From positions 51,698,852-51,762,851 of the forward strand of contig OY992538.1 of NCBI GenBank assembly GCA_963921195.1: 64,000 bases of DNA. The letters run 5' to 3'. Shown in pieces: positions 11,472-24,337 of this stretch (positions are counted from its first letter, which is position 1; each line of letters begins with the position of its first letter). This DNA comes from Pegoplata infirma (taxonomy: Eukaryota; Arthropoda; Insecta; Diptera; Anthomyiidae). The notes under the pieces were generated by a model. The model did not search any database. It was not told the origin of the DNA and was given only the letters and a program-made list of their open reading frames with translations. The translations under genes were made by a program, and so were the position numbers.

Positions 11472-14400
11472 TTCGAAACCAATTTAAAAAATGAATGTGA
11501 TCAGGGAAAAGTATTTTTCAACTCGAAAAAGTTAAAAATGAATTTTGATCAGGATTAAATTTTATGTCACAACTGGAGAACCAGGAGCGAGATGGAAAGA
11601 AATGGAAAAGAAAACAATATCGTTTAAAAGTTCGAAATTTGGAATAAATTTGGTTGAAAATTAAAATTGAAAACCAAAACTGAACAATCTATATATAGAA
11701 AAACTAGCTAAAGAGTCAACAAACACACGAAATCTTCTTGATAAAAATATTTTGGTTGAAAACGATAATTGAAAATGAACTATATATGGAACAATAACTA
11801 AAAGGTCGACAAAACACAGGAAATCTTCTTGAATGAAAAATAATTTTGGTTGAAAATTAAAATTGAAAACCAAAAAAAACGAACTATACTGTTTGACAAG
11901 AAAAGTATTCTATCCCAAATTAAACAAAACACTGCGAAAACCAGAAAATTTTAAGCAACACAAAAAAAGAACCAGAAATTTGCTTGAAAATTTAGATGCC
12001 AAACAGTTATTTTGGAAAAAAAGGAATTTTGAATCCAGAAACTAGTAGTTTGTTCAAAAAACTGGAAGTTTTCCAAAATTTTCAAGAAAGATATTGCAAA
12101 CTAAACATTTTTCAATGGACCGAAAATCTTGGATGTAAGGATTGTCAACCTATAGAAACGAAAAAAATGTTTTTGAAAATTTATCAAGAGAGATATCTAT
12201 GTCTAAAGAGTTGAACATTTTCCCCTATGGAAAATGTTGGATATAAAGATTGCCGACCTATAAAAACGATAATGTTTAGGAAAACTTTTACTGATAGAGA
12301 TGGTAAGTTCTTCCTAGGAAGATTCTCCACCCCGCAAAAATGTAAAATCTATTTGGAAAAGTGTAGCCGGAAATATCCTCTATTTGCTTTGGAACCATCT
12401 ATTGAAGTTACAATAGTTCACTGGAAAAACAAATTAAAAAATAAGTTTTTAATTGTATAAGTTTAAATTTCAAAAGATTTGAATGAAATTTCATTGCATG
12501 AAACTCTAAAGTTGTCTTAAATTTTGAATCTTGAATTTAGGCACGGAAAAATATCTGACTTTATGAAAAAGTTTTGGACAAAATGTAAAGAGAATACTTA
12601 TATTTATCTCAGAAATGATTTTTTTGATAAATTTTGATTTTTCACTTTGCCCTTTTATTTTTCAGCAAGCTATACAATTTATGAATATGCCCTTTTCTAT
12701 TTCAGCGTACGATAGATACTTTTATTCATTCAAAAGTATAACAAATTTGGGAATTTCGGGGATTTTACAAATTACTTTTTGGGGATTCCCAAATTGTTAA
12801 ATCTGGCAGCACCGGTTGAAATCACTGGAATATCAGTGATGGTATCTCCAAAATCTGTGCGGTACCAAATTGACATGAATAAAAAATAATGAAAATGGGT
12901 AAAACTACTTATTTACTTTTACGGAAAGGAAAAAAATACTCATAAAAAGGGAAAGCAAAAACGTCTTGTTGGTTGAATTTTATTTTTCTCTTGTTTGTAA
13001 AAATGTTAACTTTAACTGCGAATCAAAAATGAAATTACACGAATGATAGTGATTAAGGGTACCCAAGATATGTCAATAATCGGTGTGAACTACAAAAATA
13101 AAAAAAGAAAATCGACAGTTCATTTTACTATTTTCAAATTTTGGAAACTTCCATATATTTTTGATTTAATTATTCTGGAATATTAACAAATTTTCATTGT
13201 TAAATGGACAAGATTGCGAATAATTAGAGGGAAAATTACACACCGATGGTCTCGGTCCGAGACTTGAAATTGATAAGGCCGCCTTAATTATTAATCTTAG
13301 TAAATTAGTAATTGTTGAACAATTTAACAAATACCCAATTTTTTCAGAGTAAAACCAACAAAGATTTGAAAAGGAACCAACATAGTTTTTGGTTGTGGGA
13401 AATTCCATTTGTACCAAAAAATAGTACTGTTGTGTCGCTGTTTCCAACACTATGTAAGTCTGTGTCAGGGATGAAAAATCGGATTTGAAAAATGGTACTT
13501 TCTGCACAAAAAGTACTTTTTCAAAAAAAAGGTACTGAACTAGAATATTTGATATAAATGTTGTAGAATTGATGATACATATGAAATTCTTAAACTTTTA
13601 TGAAGAACAAATGTACATTTTATTACCATTAAGAATTAATATGAGAAAACTTTAGATTATTGCATTTGAATCTATGACATCAAAATAAAATTATTTCTTT
13701 CTGCTATTTAAATTTGTTCTATTACGAAATCTCGATTTCTACAACACTTTTTGTATAGAAAACCATGAATTAATTTATATTTATATTTTTTTGTTTCGAT
13801 GAATCTTTAGTATAAATATGCAATATTTTTATTTTTTTATTTCTGATGATTTGTCAAACAACTTGTTTGAAAAATCAATAACAACGATCAATGTTTTCAA
13901 TCTGCAGTAAAAAGTAAGTACCGAAAAAATAGTACTAAAGTACTGACCTTGTCATCCCTAGTTTTAAGTATGAGATCAGGGATGGGGAGTCGGAATCCGA
14001 ATTGGTACTTTTTGTAACAAAAATGTACGAATTATAAATCTTCTATATAAATGTTGTAAAGCGATGTTACGGATAGAAATAATTGGGTTAACATATGATA
14101 CATCAGTTGTTTAAGTTTACTGTTATTGACCATAATTGATATTAAAATGGAAGTAGTTTTTTATTGGGACCAAATTGTTGGGTTCTATGAATAGTAACCG
14201 TAGATTCTATGACATTAAAAACTTTAGAACTACTTTTGTTGCAAAAATATTTTTAAATTTTATAAAATTCCATTTTAATATTGTTAAAAAACATTGAACA
14301 AATGATTGGTGTTTAAATGGTACTAAATCTAAAGTGAAAGCTAAAGTACCAGAAAATGTACTTAAGTTCTGATATTATCATCACTGGTTTTAAGTGGGAG

Positions 14401-14899
14401 ATCAGGGATGATATGTTGGAATTTTGTAGTGGTACTTTTTGGAAATCGACGGTACTAAAACTTATTTGTTCAGTATATAATTTTTTAAACTGATAAGAAC
14501 CAAACACTTTTATGTTTTAGGAACAATATGCATAAAAGATTGAATAATGGATTTTTTCGTAAGAAAGTTCGGAAATTCTTTCAAATTTTGTTTAACAAAT
14601 GTATAAAAGGTTTAAAATAGAAAACGTACTAAATATGTACGGGGGTACTATGGTAATTTGGAAAGTGAAAATGTACATAACAAAAGTACTTAAGTACTAT
14701 ATTGTTCATCACTTGATTAAATTGTCAAAATATATGTACAAACGAATGCAAAAACATAAATAGGAGCGTTTATTTTATGTTTGTGTAGATGTGATATTTT
14801 TAAGCAGAGCTTAATTTAAATACGGTAAGTAAGAGGAAAAAATGTTTTGAAAAGAAAGAAGGTAAGTGGAAGAAAAGAGATCAATCGAAGGGATCCGAA
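11472..14899 (-). other. Untranslated 5' region of left BEL unit
   Basis: Noncoding on both strands. It contains a ~120-bp tandem duplication near 11650-11870. A second copy of the pol segment around 'ttcctaggaagattctccac' (12309-12335, also in the ORF at 10520-10545) suggests a decayed pol fragment. Three ~350-500-bp subrepeats (about 13466-13965, 13977-14385, 14400-14710) each open with 'cagggatg' and mostly close with 'tcatccct', separated by 'ttttaagtatgagat'-like spacers. Its 5'-most part, including any primer-binding site, is deleted compared with the right unit. Confidence 0.6.
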
Positions 14900-15154
14900 T
14901 TATTGTACAAAGTTGTGGAGTAAATCTTACCAGTACGACAGTAGAAAAATGACAAGAGTGACTTAATAATAAATTGGACGGAAATAGTATCAACGACATA
15001 TTTTCGGACTTTTGACATTTAGACTTCGAATTTTCGGTATAAAAAGTGTTGACAACATAATATGTTTACAACAGTAGGTTAATAAAAGTCGACGGTTTTA
15101 AAGTGTTGTCAATTAGTGACTATTTTTAATGCCAACACGATTTTGGCATTAACA
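14900..15154 (-). repeat. Middle LTR, truncated
   Basis: Only 255 bp remain. The sequence joins element leader ('caatcgaagggatcc', compare 21711-21722) directly to LTR sequence at 'attgtacaaagttgtggag'. The end of the LTR, the primer-binding site and about 0.75 kb of leader, present at 21725-22640 in the right unit, are missing. The retained part is nearly identical to the right LTR. Confidence 0.8.
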
Positions 15155-15621
15155 TTACCGCCCGCCTTGCAGTATATGCAAATAATGAAGGAAAACGATA
15201 ACCGAAAATGTCGTAGATACTTTTTGTCCTTAATTAATCAAAAAAAGTATATAAAATAAGCAAAAAAAAAATAATGTACAATAATAAATTTCAATAAAAT
15301 TTTCTAACATTTCATTATTGAGTTAAAGTTAAATTCATTAAAAACTTATATGTAGGTATAATTAATATTATGATTTGTTTGTATTTTGCTTAAATATATG
15401 TGTTTGATAGTGAATTCATTAGTTTGTGCTGTATGGAAAAATAAGCCTTAAATTGGCTTGACAAATATAGTGCGGATTTGGAAAATATAGCTTAGGATTA
15501 AATAAAAGCTCAAATACACTAACTTCTAAAAGTGGTTTTATTAACTTTGAGCAAGAACTCGAAGAAAATGTAAATATTTTTACTAAAAATAACGAAAGAT
15601 TCTGATTAAAATAGTCTATTT

Positions 15622-17914
15622 CTAACGAACACGACCGGATGTGGGAAGTCGTGGCGGAGTAAAACGAGGACTGTATGTCAAAAGATACTTTCCTTTAGAA
15701 TCCCTATAATATGGATGTTTATAGTTATTCGTAGGATAATTGGCATTTCTGATGAATTGAACGAGGATCGATTCGAACTGCGCATCAAGTTGAGGAGATC
15801 GAAATCGTCTTATCATTCGGAATTTTAAACGACCAATTTTGCTATTGGCCATGTATTTTTTCTTCGTGGAGTGAAGATTTTTGGAGTTCAGGAAAATATT
15901 TTTAACCCTGCCAAGGTGCCTGGATTTTGGAAAAATATTTTGATCAACAAAGGAATTTAATCGAGCTTGAAAATATTTCTTTTGGAAAAATGTATCGGGA
16001 GTAAGGATCTCATCCCAATCATTAAGCTCTATATAAAACTTCTGTATATTTATAGGATCGAATGGCTTGCCATGCTGAGCGAAATTTTCTCTTTTGAAGA
16101 TCTGACCGGATTTCGGAATAAGTTTTAAACTGTAATTGGAGGAAACCGGAGGAGCATTAGAACGGATTAGAAACATTAACGCTTTGTTATTATCCTCACC
16201 AAAATTATGAATATCGGAATATAGTAAACAGTGAGGCAAAATATCGGAAAATAATTCTTTGCAAATAAATGGTTCCTTATCACAGAAGAATCTTACAAAA
16301 TTCGGAGCGCTAGTAGGTATATTCGTACAATTGATTTCTATTGCGAATATGGAGTTTGAAACGATTTTGTTTGCAAAGTAGGAGTCTATAACAAAGTGTG
16401 ATATATGCTGTACAGTAAATGTTTCTGTTCTTAGCTCACAATAAAGAATTTTATATCGCGGATCCGGTTGAAAATTGGCTATATTCGATAAAATATTTGT
16501 ATCAAATAAAATTAGCCGATATGTCTTCACAAAATCTTTATTAAAACTACTTTCTTGGCTTAAAATGGATAAATTGCCATGGTGAACTAGACCACCTAAG
16601 CAGAAAGACGAAGCACAAAATACTACAAATAATTGTGTATTATTTCTTTTCGGTTGAATAGCAGCATGTGGAAACAAATAATGCCATTGAGCTATGGAAC
16701 AACTAGAAGTTTTGGAATAATCCGGAGGCTTGGAATAATATGTGCATTTGTCGCGTTCTTCTTCAAAATCGTTAGAAATAAATAACAAAATATTCTCGAT
16801 TGTAAAAATCTGTGTCAACGAACTCATTTTAGGCTGACCAATTCTCAATTGATAAATGTGTTCTTTTGCTAATTGAGTAGAATAAAAAAAAATATTTTTT
16901 ATCTCTCATTGTGGTCTTCACGAACAAATTTTGGTGAAATTTTTCGGATGGTGTGGGTGAGTTGTTCCTAGGAAGATTCTCCACCCCCCAAAAACGCGAA
17001 ATGTCTTGGGTCGACAATATTTTATAGCCAAATGAAGCCACTGTGGAACAAGGGAGTGTTGATGCAGAAGAAACTATATCAGAACACTTGTTATATTGAG
17101 CACAAGCTGTTGGAATTTCAGAAAAAGAAGAACCGACGGAATTTGGCGGAGGATTGCCATCCAAACGAGATACAACTTGTGCAGTTGCAGATATATTAAC
17201 GTCATCATGAAACTCGAAAGTATGCGCATATGAAAAAATGAGTTTATCCTTGGCAAGAATACAGCTATTTAACTGGAAAACTTGAGCTATTGTGCTCTCG
17301 AACGAAAGTTGGAATGAATTAAATAGCAGCTCGGAAAAAGTGAATGATTTAATACGATCTAAATGAAAAGTATTAGCAAAAGCTGTACCTAGTAGTACAC
17401 CGCTGGAACTGGATGTAAAACGAGAGTGAATTTTCTCGGCAGCCTCATTTTTAGTGGACTGTATTTGCAGAGAATTGGATTCATGATCGAATGAAGCTGA
17501 GTTCGAATACAATTTGGAATTGATGTTACTACTAACTTGCTTTATAGGATTAGAACTAGGACTATCTTTATGGAGTAGAATATTATGGCGTTTACCACAA
17601 GTAGAACACCTATTTTTACTTGTGCAGTTTCTAACGCCATGGATTTTGGAGAAACAATTGAGACATAAACGATGCTTTTTAATTTCGGATATTCTCTGAT
17701 CGTAATTCATGTTTATTAACCGTGGACATTGACGAACCATATGAGATTCACGACATAATGGACAAATTGGACCAGATAATCTGGATTTCGAGATCGAATC
17801 TAATCGAGGTGCATCGATTGCACCGAAATAATCCATTGGATCGAGATTATCAATGAAATCATCGTTGGATTCGACGAAATCATCTTCTATGCTTGTGAAG
17901 TTATCAAAGTACAT
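15622..17914 (-). pseudogene. Second copy of collapsed BEL Gag-Pol, frameshifted
   Basis: Near-identical to the 9111-11471 ORF but broken into an upstream part (17914-16829, 361 codons, including the full zinc-knuckle array) and a downstream part (16848-15622, 408 codons). The break coincides with an expanded A/T homopolymer at about 16880-16900, where the left copy keeps the frame, so a one-base shift is the simplest cause. The last ~18 residues also differ: this copy stops at 'TSGRVR', earlier than the left copy. Confidence 0.8.
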
Positions 17915-20900
17915 TTCGAAACCAATTTAAAAAATGAATGTGATCAGGAAAAAGTATTTTTCAACTCGAAAAAGTAAAAAATGAATTTTGATCAGGATTA
18001 AATTTTATGTCACAATTGGAGAATCAGGAGCGAGATGGAAAGAAATGGAAAAGAAAACAATATCGTTTAAAAGTTCGAAATTTGGAATAAACTTGGTTGA
18101 AAATTAAAATTGAAAACCAAAACTGAACAATCTATATATAGAAAAACTAGCTAAAGAGTCAACAAACACACGAAATCTTCTTGATAAAAATATTTTGGTT
18201 GAAAACGATAATTGAAAATGAACTATATATGGAACAATAACTAAAAGGTCGACAAAACACAGGAAATCTTCTTGAATGAAAAATAATTTTGGTTGAAAAT
18301 TAAAATTGAAAACCAAAAAAAAAACGAACTATACTGTTTGACAAGAAAAGTATTCTATCCCAAATTGGACAAAATACTGCGAAAACCAGGAAATTTGAAG
18401 CAATACGAAAAGAGAAGCAGAAATTTGCTTGAAAATTTAGATGCCAAACAGTTATTTTGGAAAAAAAGGAATTTTGAATCCAGAAACTAGAAGTTTGTTC
18501 AAAAAACTGGAAAAAGAATTTTGAATCCAGAAACTAGAAGTTTGTTCAAAAACCTGTAAATTTTCCAAAATTTTCAAGAAAGATATTGCAAAATAAACAT
18601 TTTTCAATGGACAGAAAACGTTGGATGTAAGGATTGTCGACCTATAGAAACGAAAAAAATGTTTGGGAAAATTTATCAAGAGAGATATCTATGTCTAAAG
18701 AGTTGAACATTTTCCCTTATGGAAATTGTTGGATATAAAGATTGACGACCTTTAAAAACGATAATGTTTAGAAAAACCTTTACTGATAGAGATGATGAGT
18801 TCTTCCCAGAGATAGAGATGATGAGTTCTTCCTAGGAAGATTCTCCACCCCGCAAAACGTAAAATCTATTTGGAAAAGTATAGCCGGAAATATGCTTTAA
18901 TAGCTTTGGATCTTTCTATTGAAGTTATAATAATTCATTAGAAACAATAAAAATTTAAATTTTAAATTGAATAAGTTACAAGAAACCAGAAAATTTTTCG
19001 AAATATTGAATTTTTAGAACTTTTAAGTTTGAATTTACTTAAACGTCAAAATTAAGCGAACATAAATGAATAAGTAAGCGATTTATTTTCTTTTAACGGA
19101 AAAATATTTGACTTTATAAAAAATATCGAACAAAATGTAAAAACAAATGCTTATATTCATCTCAGAAACGATTTTTTTGATAAATTTTGATTTTTCACTT
19201 TATCTTTCATTTTTCAGCAAGCTATACAACTTATGAATATGCCCTTTTCCATTTCAGCGTACGATAGATAATTTTATTCCTCCAAAAGTATAACATATTC
19301 GGGAATTTTGGGGATTTTACAAATTACTTTCTGGGGATTCCCAAATTGTTAAATCTGGCAGCACCGGTTGAAATCACTGGAATATCAGTGATGGTATGTA
19401 CAAAATCTGTGCGGTACCAAATTGACATGAATAAAAAATAATGAAAATGGGTAAAAATTCTTATTTACTTTTACGGAAAGGAAAAAATACTCATAAAAAG
19501 GGGAAGCAAAAAATGTCTTGTTGGTTGAATTTTATTTTTCTCTTGTTTGTAAAAATTTTACTTTAACTACGAATCAAAAATGAAATTACACGAATGATAG
19601 TAATGGTACCCAAGATATGTCAATAATCGGTGTGAACTACAAAAATAAAAAAAGAAAATCGACAGTTCATTGCACTATTTTCAAATTTTGGAAACTTCCA
19701 TATATTTTTGATATAATTATTCTGAAATATTAACAGATTTTCATTGTTAAATGGACAAGATTGCGAATAATTAAAGGGAAAAATACACACCGATGGTCTC
19801 GGTCCGAGACTTGAAATTGATAAGGCCGCCTTAATTATTAATCTTAGTAAATTAGTAATTGTTGAACAATTTAACAAATACCCGATTTTTACAGAGTAAA
19901 ACCAACAAAGATTTGAAAAGGAACCAACATAGTTTTTGGTTGTGGGTAATTTCATTTGTACCAAAAAATAGTACTGTTGTGTCGTTGTTTCCAACACTAT
20001 GTAAGTCTGTGTCAGGGATGAGAAATCGAATTATCAATATGGTACTAACTATACAAAAAGTACCTTTTCCAACATAAAGTACTAAAAGAGAGTATTCGAA
20101 ATAAATGTTTAAAAGTCGATAAATTTGTAACCAATTTTCCTCGTTATGTGGATAGAATATCAAATACACATTTAATACATTAAATATGCGAGAAAAAACG
20201 AAGCGTTTCTTCGTTCGACGGATGTTCCCTTGATTTGTGAAGAAACTTTAGATTCTGAACCATTATTTGTGGAAAAAATTGAATTAATAAAATTTTTATT
20301 TTATTTTTTTGAATCTGTAGTATGAATGTGTAGTATTTTATATTATGTTACTGATAATTATGTAATTGGATAATTTAAATTATGTAATTGGATAATTTAT
20401 GAGCAAGTGAAATTTTGTCTGGCACTGGCCGGACTTAATATTAAGCTATTTATATTAGTTTTAAGATTTGAAAACTTATTGTTAGTTCACATAGTTTTAG
20501 TGAAGATTCAATAAAAAAATTAATGAGAAAAAAAAAAAAAAAAATGTTACTGATGATTTGTCAAACAAATCTGTCTTAAAAATAAGTTCCTTTGAAAAAA
20601 AGTACTAAAGTACGGACATTGTCATCCCTAGTTTCCAGTATGAGATCAGGGATGGGGAGTCGGAATTCCAAACTGGTACTTTTTGCAGCATGTACGAATT
20701 ATAAATTTTCTATATAAATGTTGTAAAACGATGTTATGAATGTAAAAAATTATGTTAATGTACAATACAACAGTTTCCAAAGCTTTCTCTCTTTGACCAT
20801 GATCGCAGGAAAAAAGGAGACTTTAATATAAATTTTCGCTATCAAAACTAAAATATTTTGAAATGTGGTTCAAGTTGTTGTGTTCTATGAACAGTAACCG

Positions 20901-22462
20901 TAGATTCTAAGACATTAAAAAACTTTAGAACTACTTTTGATGCAAAAATATTTTTAAATGTTATAAAATTTCGTTTTGATATTGTTAAAAAACATTGAAC
21001 AAATGATAAGTATCTAAATGGTACTAAATCTAAAATGAAAGTTAAAGTTCCAGAAAATGTACTAAAGTTCTGATATTGTCATCCCTGGTTTTAAGTACGA
21101 GATCAGGGATGATATGTTGGAATTCGGCATTGGTACCTTTTGGAAGTCAATGGTACTTATACTCAGTTGGTTTATATATAATTTTTAAATTGATAAGAAC
21201 CAAATACTTTTGTTTTAGGATAAATATGCATAAAATATGGGACAATGCATTATTTCAACAATTGTTCAGAAGGAGATCTGTTCTATGGAATTTGATTTGT
21301 CTTAACTTTGTTTATTATGTTTTCTAAAACTTCTGCTATAGCCCCTTTTTCTAATTTAAATCTTTAAATGAATTTTTTCATAAGAAAGTTCAGCAGATTT
21401 CTGAAATTCTTTTAAATTTTGTTTAACAAATGTATAAAAACGTTTGAAATAGAAAACGTACTAAATCGATACGGGGGTACTATGGTAATTTGGAATGTGA
21501 AAATGTACATTAACAAAAGTACTTAAGTACTATAATTTTCATCACTTATTAAATTGGCAAAATATATGTACAAACGAATGTAAAAACATAAATAGGAGCG
21601 CTTATTATGTTTGTGTGGATATGTTATTTTTAAGCAGAGCTTTATGTAAATACGGTAAGTAAGAGTTTTTTTTTTCAAAATAGAAAGAAGGTAAGTAAAA
21701 GAAAATAGTTCAATCGAAGGATCTAACAAATTGGAGGGGAAAAGAGTAAGGTAAGTAACACAATTTTAAGAGTGATTAAAGTAATTAAGAGAAATTAACA
21801 GTGGATTGTTAAGAGCTTTGAAATTATTGCAATCAATAAAGGGAACAAAAAAGGAATATGTGTAAGTATGTTAAGAATTAATTTAATTTGGATCTGTAAA
21901 ATTAAATTTGCATACATTAACATGACATATGTACATTAAATCTGGAAAAAATAATTTAGCTAATGTTTGATTTAAATGTTATATGATATTGAATCATGAA
22001 TACACTTTATGGAACCAATTCTATTTTAATGTCTCCAATTATTAACATACGCAAACATTTTATGATGTAAATTTTCTCTTTACAGATTGCTTTAGGGATT
22101 TTTTTAATAAATTTTGTATTGATTTCCACTTTTTTTTTTTGCACTTAGTTTTGTCTTTTTATTTAGGATTTTTTTTCACTTTTTTCAGAATTGAAATGGA
22201 ACTCTTTTAGAATTTTATTTGAATTTATTTTATGAATTTTGATTTTATTATGTTAATTACACCCGGTGCAACAATTAATAAAAGCAATGACAATGAAGTA
22301 TGTAACAAAGAACTGAACTATTTGCACTATCAAACACAATATATGGAATTAAGCAAAGAACAAACCTGTTTTGTCCATTGTTGTTGTGATGTGCAAGCCA
22401 ATGAAAATGTCTGGTGAGTACTCCAACTAGAAATCTCAGAGTGTATCCAATTACACTAACAA
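17915..22462 (-). other. Untranslated 5' region of right BEL unit
   Basis: Matches 11472-14899 with small indels: a local duplication at 18490-18545 and another at 18787-18835. It carries the same three 'cagggatg...tcatccct' subrepeats (about 20014-20630, 20646-21090, 21103-21545). It continues for about 0.75 kb (21725-22462) that the left unit has lost. A + strand ORF at 22232-22417 has no recognisable domain and lies antisense to the element. Confidence 0.6.
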
Positions 22463-22480
22463 TCCGGTTCGATGGGACCA
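22463..22480 (-). promoter_or_regulatory. Primer-binding site of BEL element
   Basis: The + strand reads TCCGGTTCGATGGGACCA, which looks exactly like a tRNA 3' end: T-loop GGTTCGA, acceptor strand and CCA. On the element strand this is an 18-nt site beginning TGG, one base inside the LTR end at 22482. The tRNA species is not assigned. Confidence 0.8.
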
Positions 22481-22481
22481 A

Positions 22482-22898
22482 TGTTTTTGTTGGAATGAGG
22501 AGCTTTAGGATAGCTGGAGAAAAATCGGATGATGCTCTGAGCCCGAGTAATATTTGTGGATTTTATTACTCATGTAATAAAATACCCAATAAAACGAAAT
22601 AAGAAGGAGAAATAAAACAATGGAAATTAGAATTTTGGATATTTTATTGTACAAAGTTGTGGAGTAAATCTTACCAGTACGACAGTAGAAAAATGACAAG
22701 AGTGACTTAATAATAAATTGGACGGAAATAGTATCAACGACATATTTTCGGACTTTTGACATTTAGACTTCGAATTTTCGGTATAAAAAGTGTTGACAAC
22801 ATAATATGTTTACAACAGTAGGTTAATAAAAGTCGACGGTTTTAAAGTGTTGTCAATTAGTGACTATTTTTAATGCCAACACGATTTTGGCATTAACA
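22482..22898 (-). repeat. 5' LTR (right) of the BEL composite
   Basis: This 417-bp copy has TG..CA termini in element orientation and is bounded by the primer-binding site on one side and the CACTT duplication on the other. A ~10-bp segment near 22518 is absent from the left LTR. Confidence 0.85.
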
Positions 22899-23508
22899 CA
22901 CTTTAACTATAGATAGATTAGATATGAAAAACGTTTTTTGCCAAACCAATGGGCACATATTAAAGCCTGGGATGTTTTCTACACGTTAACCATCTCACAT
23001 GCAAGAATTTTGATATACCACCTTCAGTTTAACTGCAAAATACATGTTAGTATTCGGATAAAAATATAAAATATTTCCAAAAATAGCTAAAATTAAACTT
23101 TTAAGGTCAATTTTATGACCGAAAACGATCAAGTTTTTAACAAATTTGTTTGCAAATTGGTCGAACTATTGAAGGAAGATACGATTTTGCAAAAAAACGC
23201 GATTTCAAAAAATTGGATTTTAGCACCTTCTTCCACACACACATTCATTTGTAAACTACAAAAGTATTATATTTGGCTTTTTGAACAACTGTTCACAAAC
23301 AAAAAAAACACTATTCAAAAATGTACGCTTAATTTTTTTTTTTTACAAAAATTAAAAAAAAAATTTAACTAAAATTATTTTTTTTTTTGTAAAAATTTTT
23401 AAGTTGAAATAAGCCGAGCAAACCGGCGGCGGCTGGAGTACCCAAAAAAACATCGGCGGCGGCTAAGTCGCGGCTATTAGCCGATCGGCTTCGTTCTCTG
23501 CTAACGAA

Positions 23509-24326
23509 TCGATGCCATTTTATAGCAATTTCTGTGATTCGCAAAGATATCTTATTTATTCTGTTCTATGGCCAAAAGGGGAAAAACATGCATTTGCATG
23601 AAAGTCGTCCTCTCCTTGGTTATCACCCACTATTTTCATTGAAAACAAAATAATTTCTAAATGTTTATCTTTCATGTCCATCTAAAAGTCAGTTTAAGCT
23701 AAACAAATATATATAAAAAAACTAAATATCTAAATTTAATGAGCCATTAAATTATTTGAATTACCCTAGAATTACTATACAACCAAAAACAAAACAACCT
23801 TCACTTTCGCATATTGTGTTGATGTTAAATGTGGGTGATATTGATGAGACTGACCCTACAAAATTAATGTCCTCTAAAACCATAGTCTTTCATATCATTT
23901 ACACTCATTTTCGTAATATTCTAATGGTGATATTAACATCAGAAACCTTATTTTTTTTTTTTTTTGTTTTTTGGGAAAATTTGCCAGCCATTTATCCCGT
24001 CAGTCATGCGAGCCATAATATAATGAAAAAAAAAAACCCAAAAGCCAATTACAATGAATGTCATTGGTTTAAGTGAAAAATTTTACCTTTTCCATCTAAT
24101 GTTCAGGCAATATTTAAACATTTATTTGCAATCAGGTTATTAGCCTCAATAAAATTAAATTTCTAAATTAACTTAAATAGATATTTGTTATTTATGCGAT
24201 TTTTATTATGTTTTAATATTATTTCTATCATCATTGTCATCGCCTTCATCATCATCATCATTGCCATTGTGATAACCATCATCATTGACATTTTTCTCCC
24301 TCCATTTAACATTTTTTTTTTTTTGT
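23509..24326 (+). other. 5' flank of the odorant-binding protein gene
   Basis: Low-repeat DNA between the hAT element and the presumed promoter. It contains a CAT/TCA microsatellite at about 24226-24289. The 106-codon ORF at 23756-24076 has no recognisable domain and includes a long Phe run from a T tract, so it is not called. Confidence 0.5.
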
Positions 24327-24337
24327 ATATAAAAAAG
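24327..24337 (+). promoter_or_regulatory. Candidate TATA box
   Basis: 'tatataaaaaa' lies about 116-126 bp upstream of the ATG at 24453. With initiation 25-35 bp downstream it would give a 5' leader of about 90 bases. No initiator motif is clearly visible. Confidence 0.4.

Larger units (their letters stand above)
8272..22898 (-). mobile_element. Tandem BEL/Pao-type retrotransposon (three LTRs, two internal regions)
   Basis: The order is LTR (8272-8679), internal, partial LTR (14900-15154), internal, LTR (22482-22898), all reading on the minus strand. LTRs run TGTTAATGCC...AAAAACA in element orientation. The outer flanks are a perfect 5-bp duplication CACTT (8267-8271 and 22899-22903), as expected for BEL/Pao. 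A primer-binding site lies 1 nt inside the right LTR and a purine tract abuts each of the left and middle LTRs. Each internal region carries one ORF with a BEL-type zinc-knuckle array and remnants of pol, but no RT catalytic motif or integrase core, so the element needs helper proteins. The two internal regions are very similar over about 6 kb. Confidence 0.88.
7310..23500. mobile_element. hAT-like element split by a BEL/Pao insertion
   Basis: The termini CAGAGAACGAAGCCGAT (7310) and ATCGGCTTCGTTCTCTG (23500) are 17-bp perfect inverted repeats. They are flanked by a perfect 8-bp duplication CTAACGAA (7302-7309 and 23501-23508). An 8-bp duplication and CAGAG-type termini are typical of hAT elements. 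Subterminal 'ggcggcggct' repeats occur at both ends. Removing the nested retrotransposon and one copy of its 5-bp duplication leaves about 1.56 kb (7310-8271 plus 22904-23500) with no transposase, so it is non-autonomous. Confidence 0.85.

Noticed and set aside
22232..22417. 61-codon + strand ORF in the BEL leader
   Set aside because: Antisense to the element, no domain, and absent from the left unit because that segment is deleted.
7310..23500. A single 16-kb Maverick/Polinton-type element bounded by inverted repeats
   Set aside because: The interior is a separate LTR retrotransposon with its own 5-bp duplication, the outer duplication is 8 bp, and no polymerase B, integrase or capsid gene is present.
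23756..24076. 106-codon + strand ORF just upstream of the OBP gene
   Set aside because: Contains a long Phe run from a T tract, lacks any domain and precedes the candidate TATA box.
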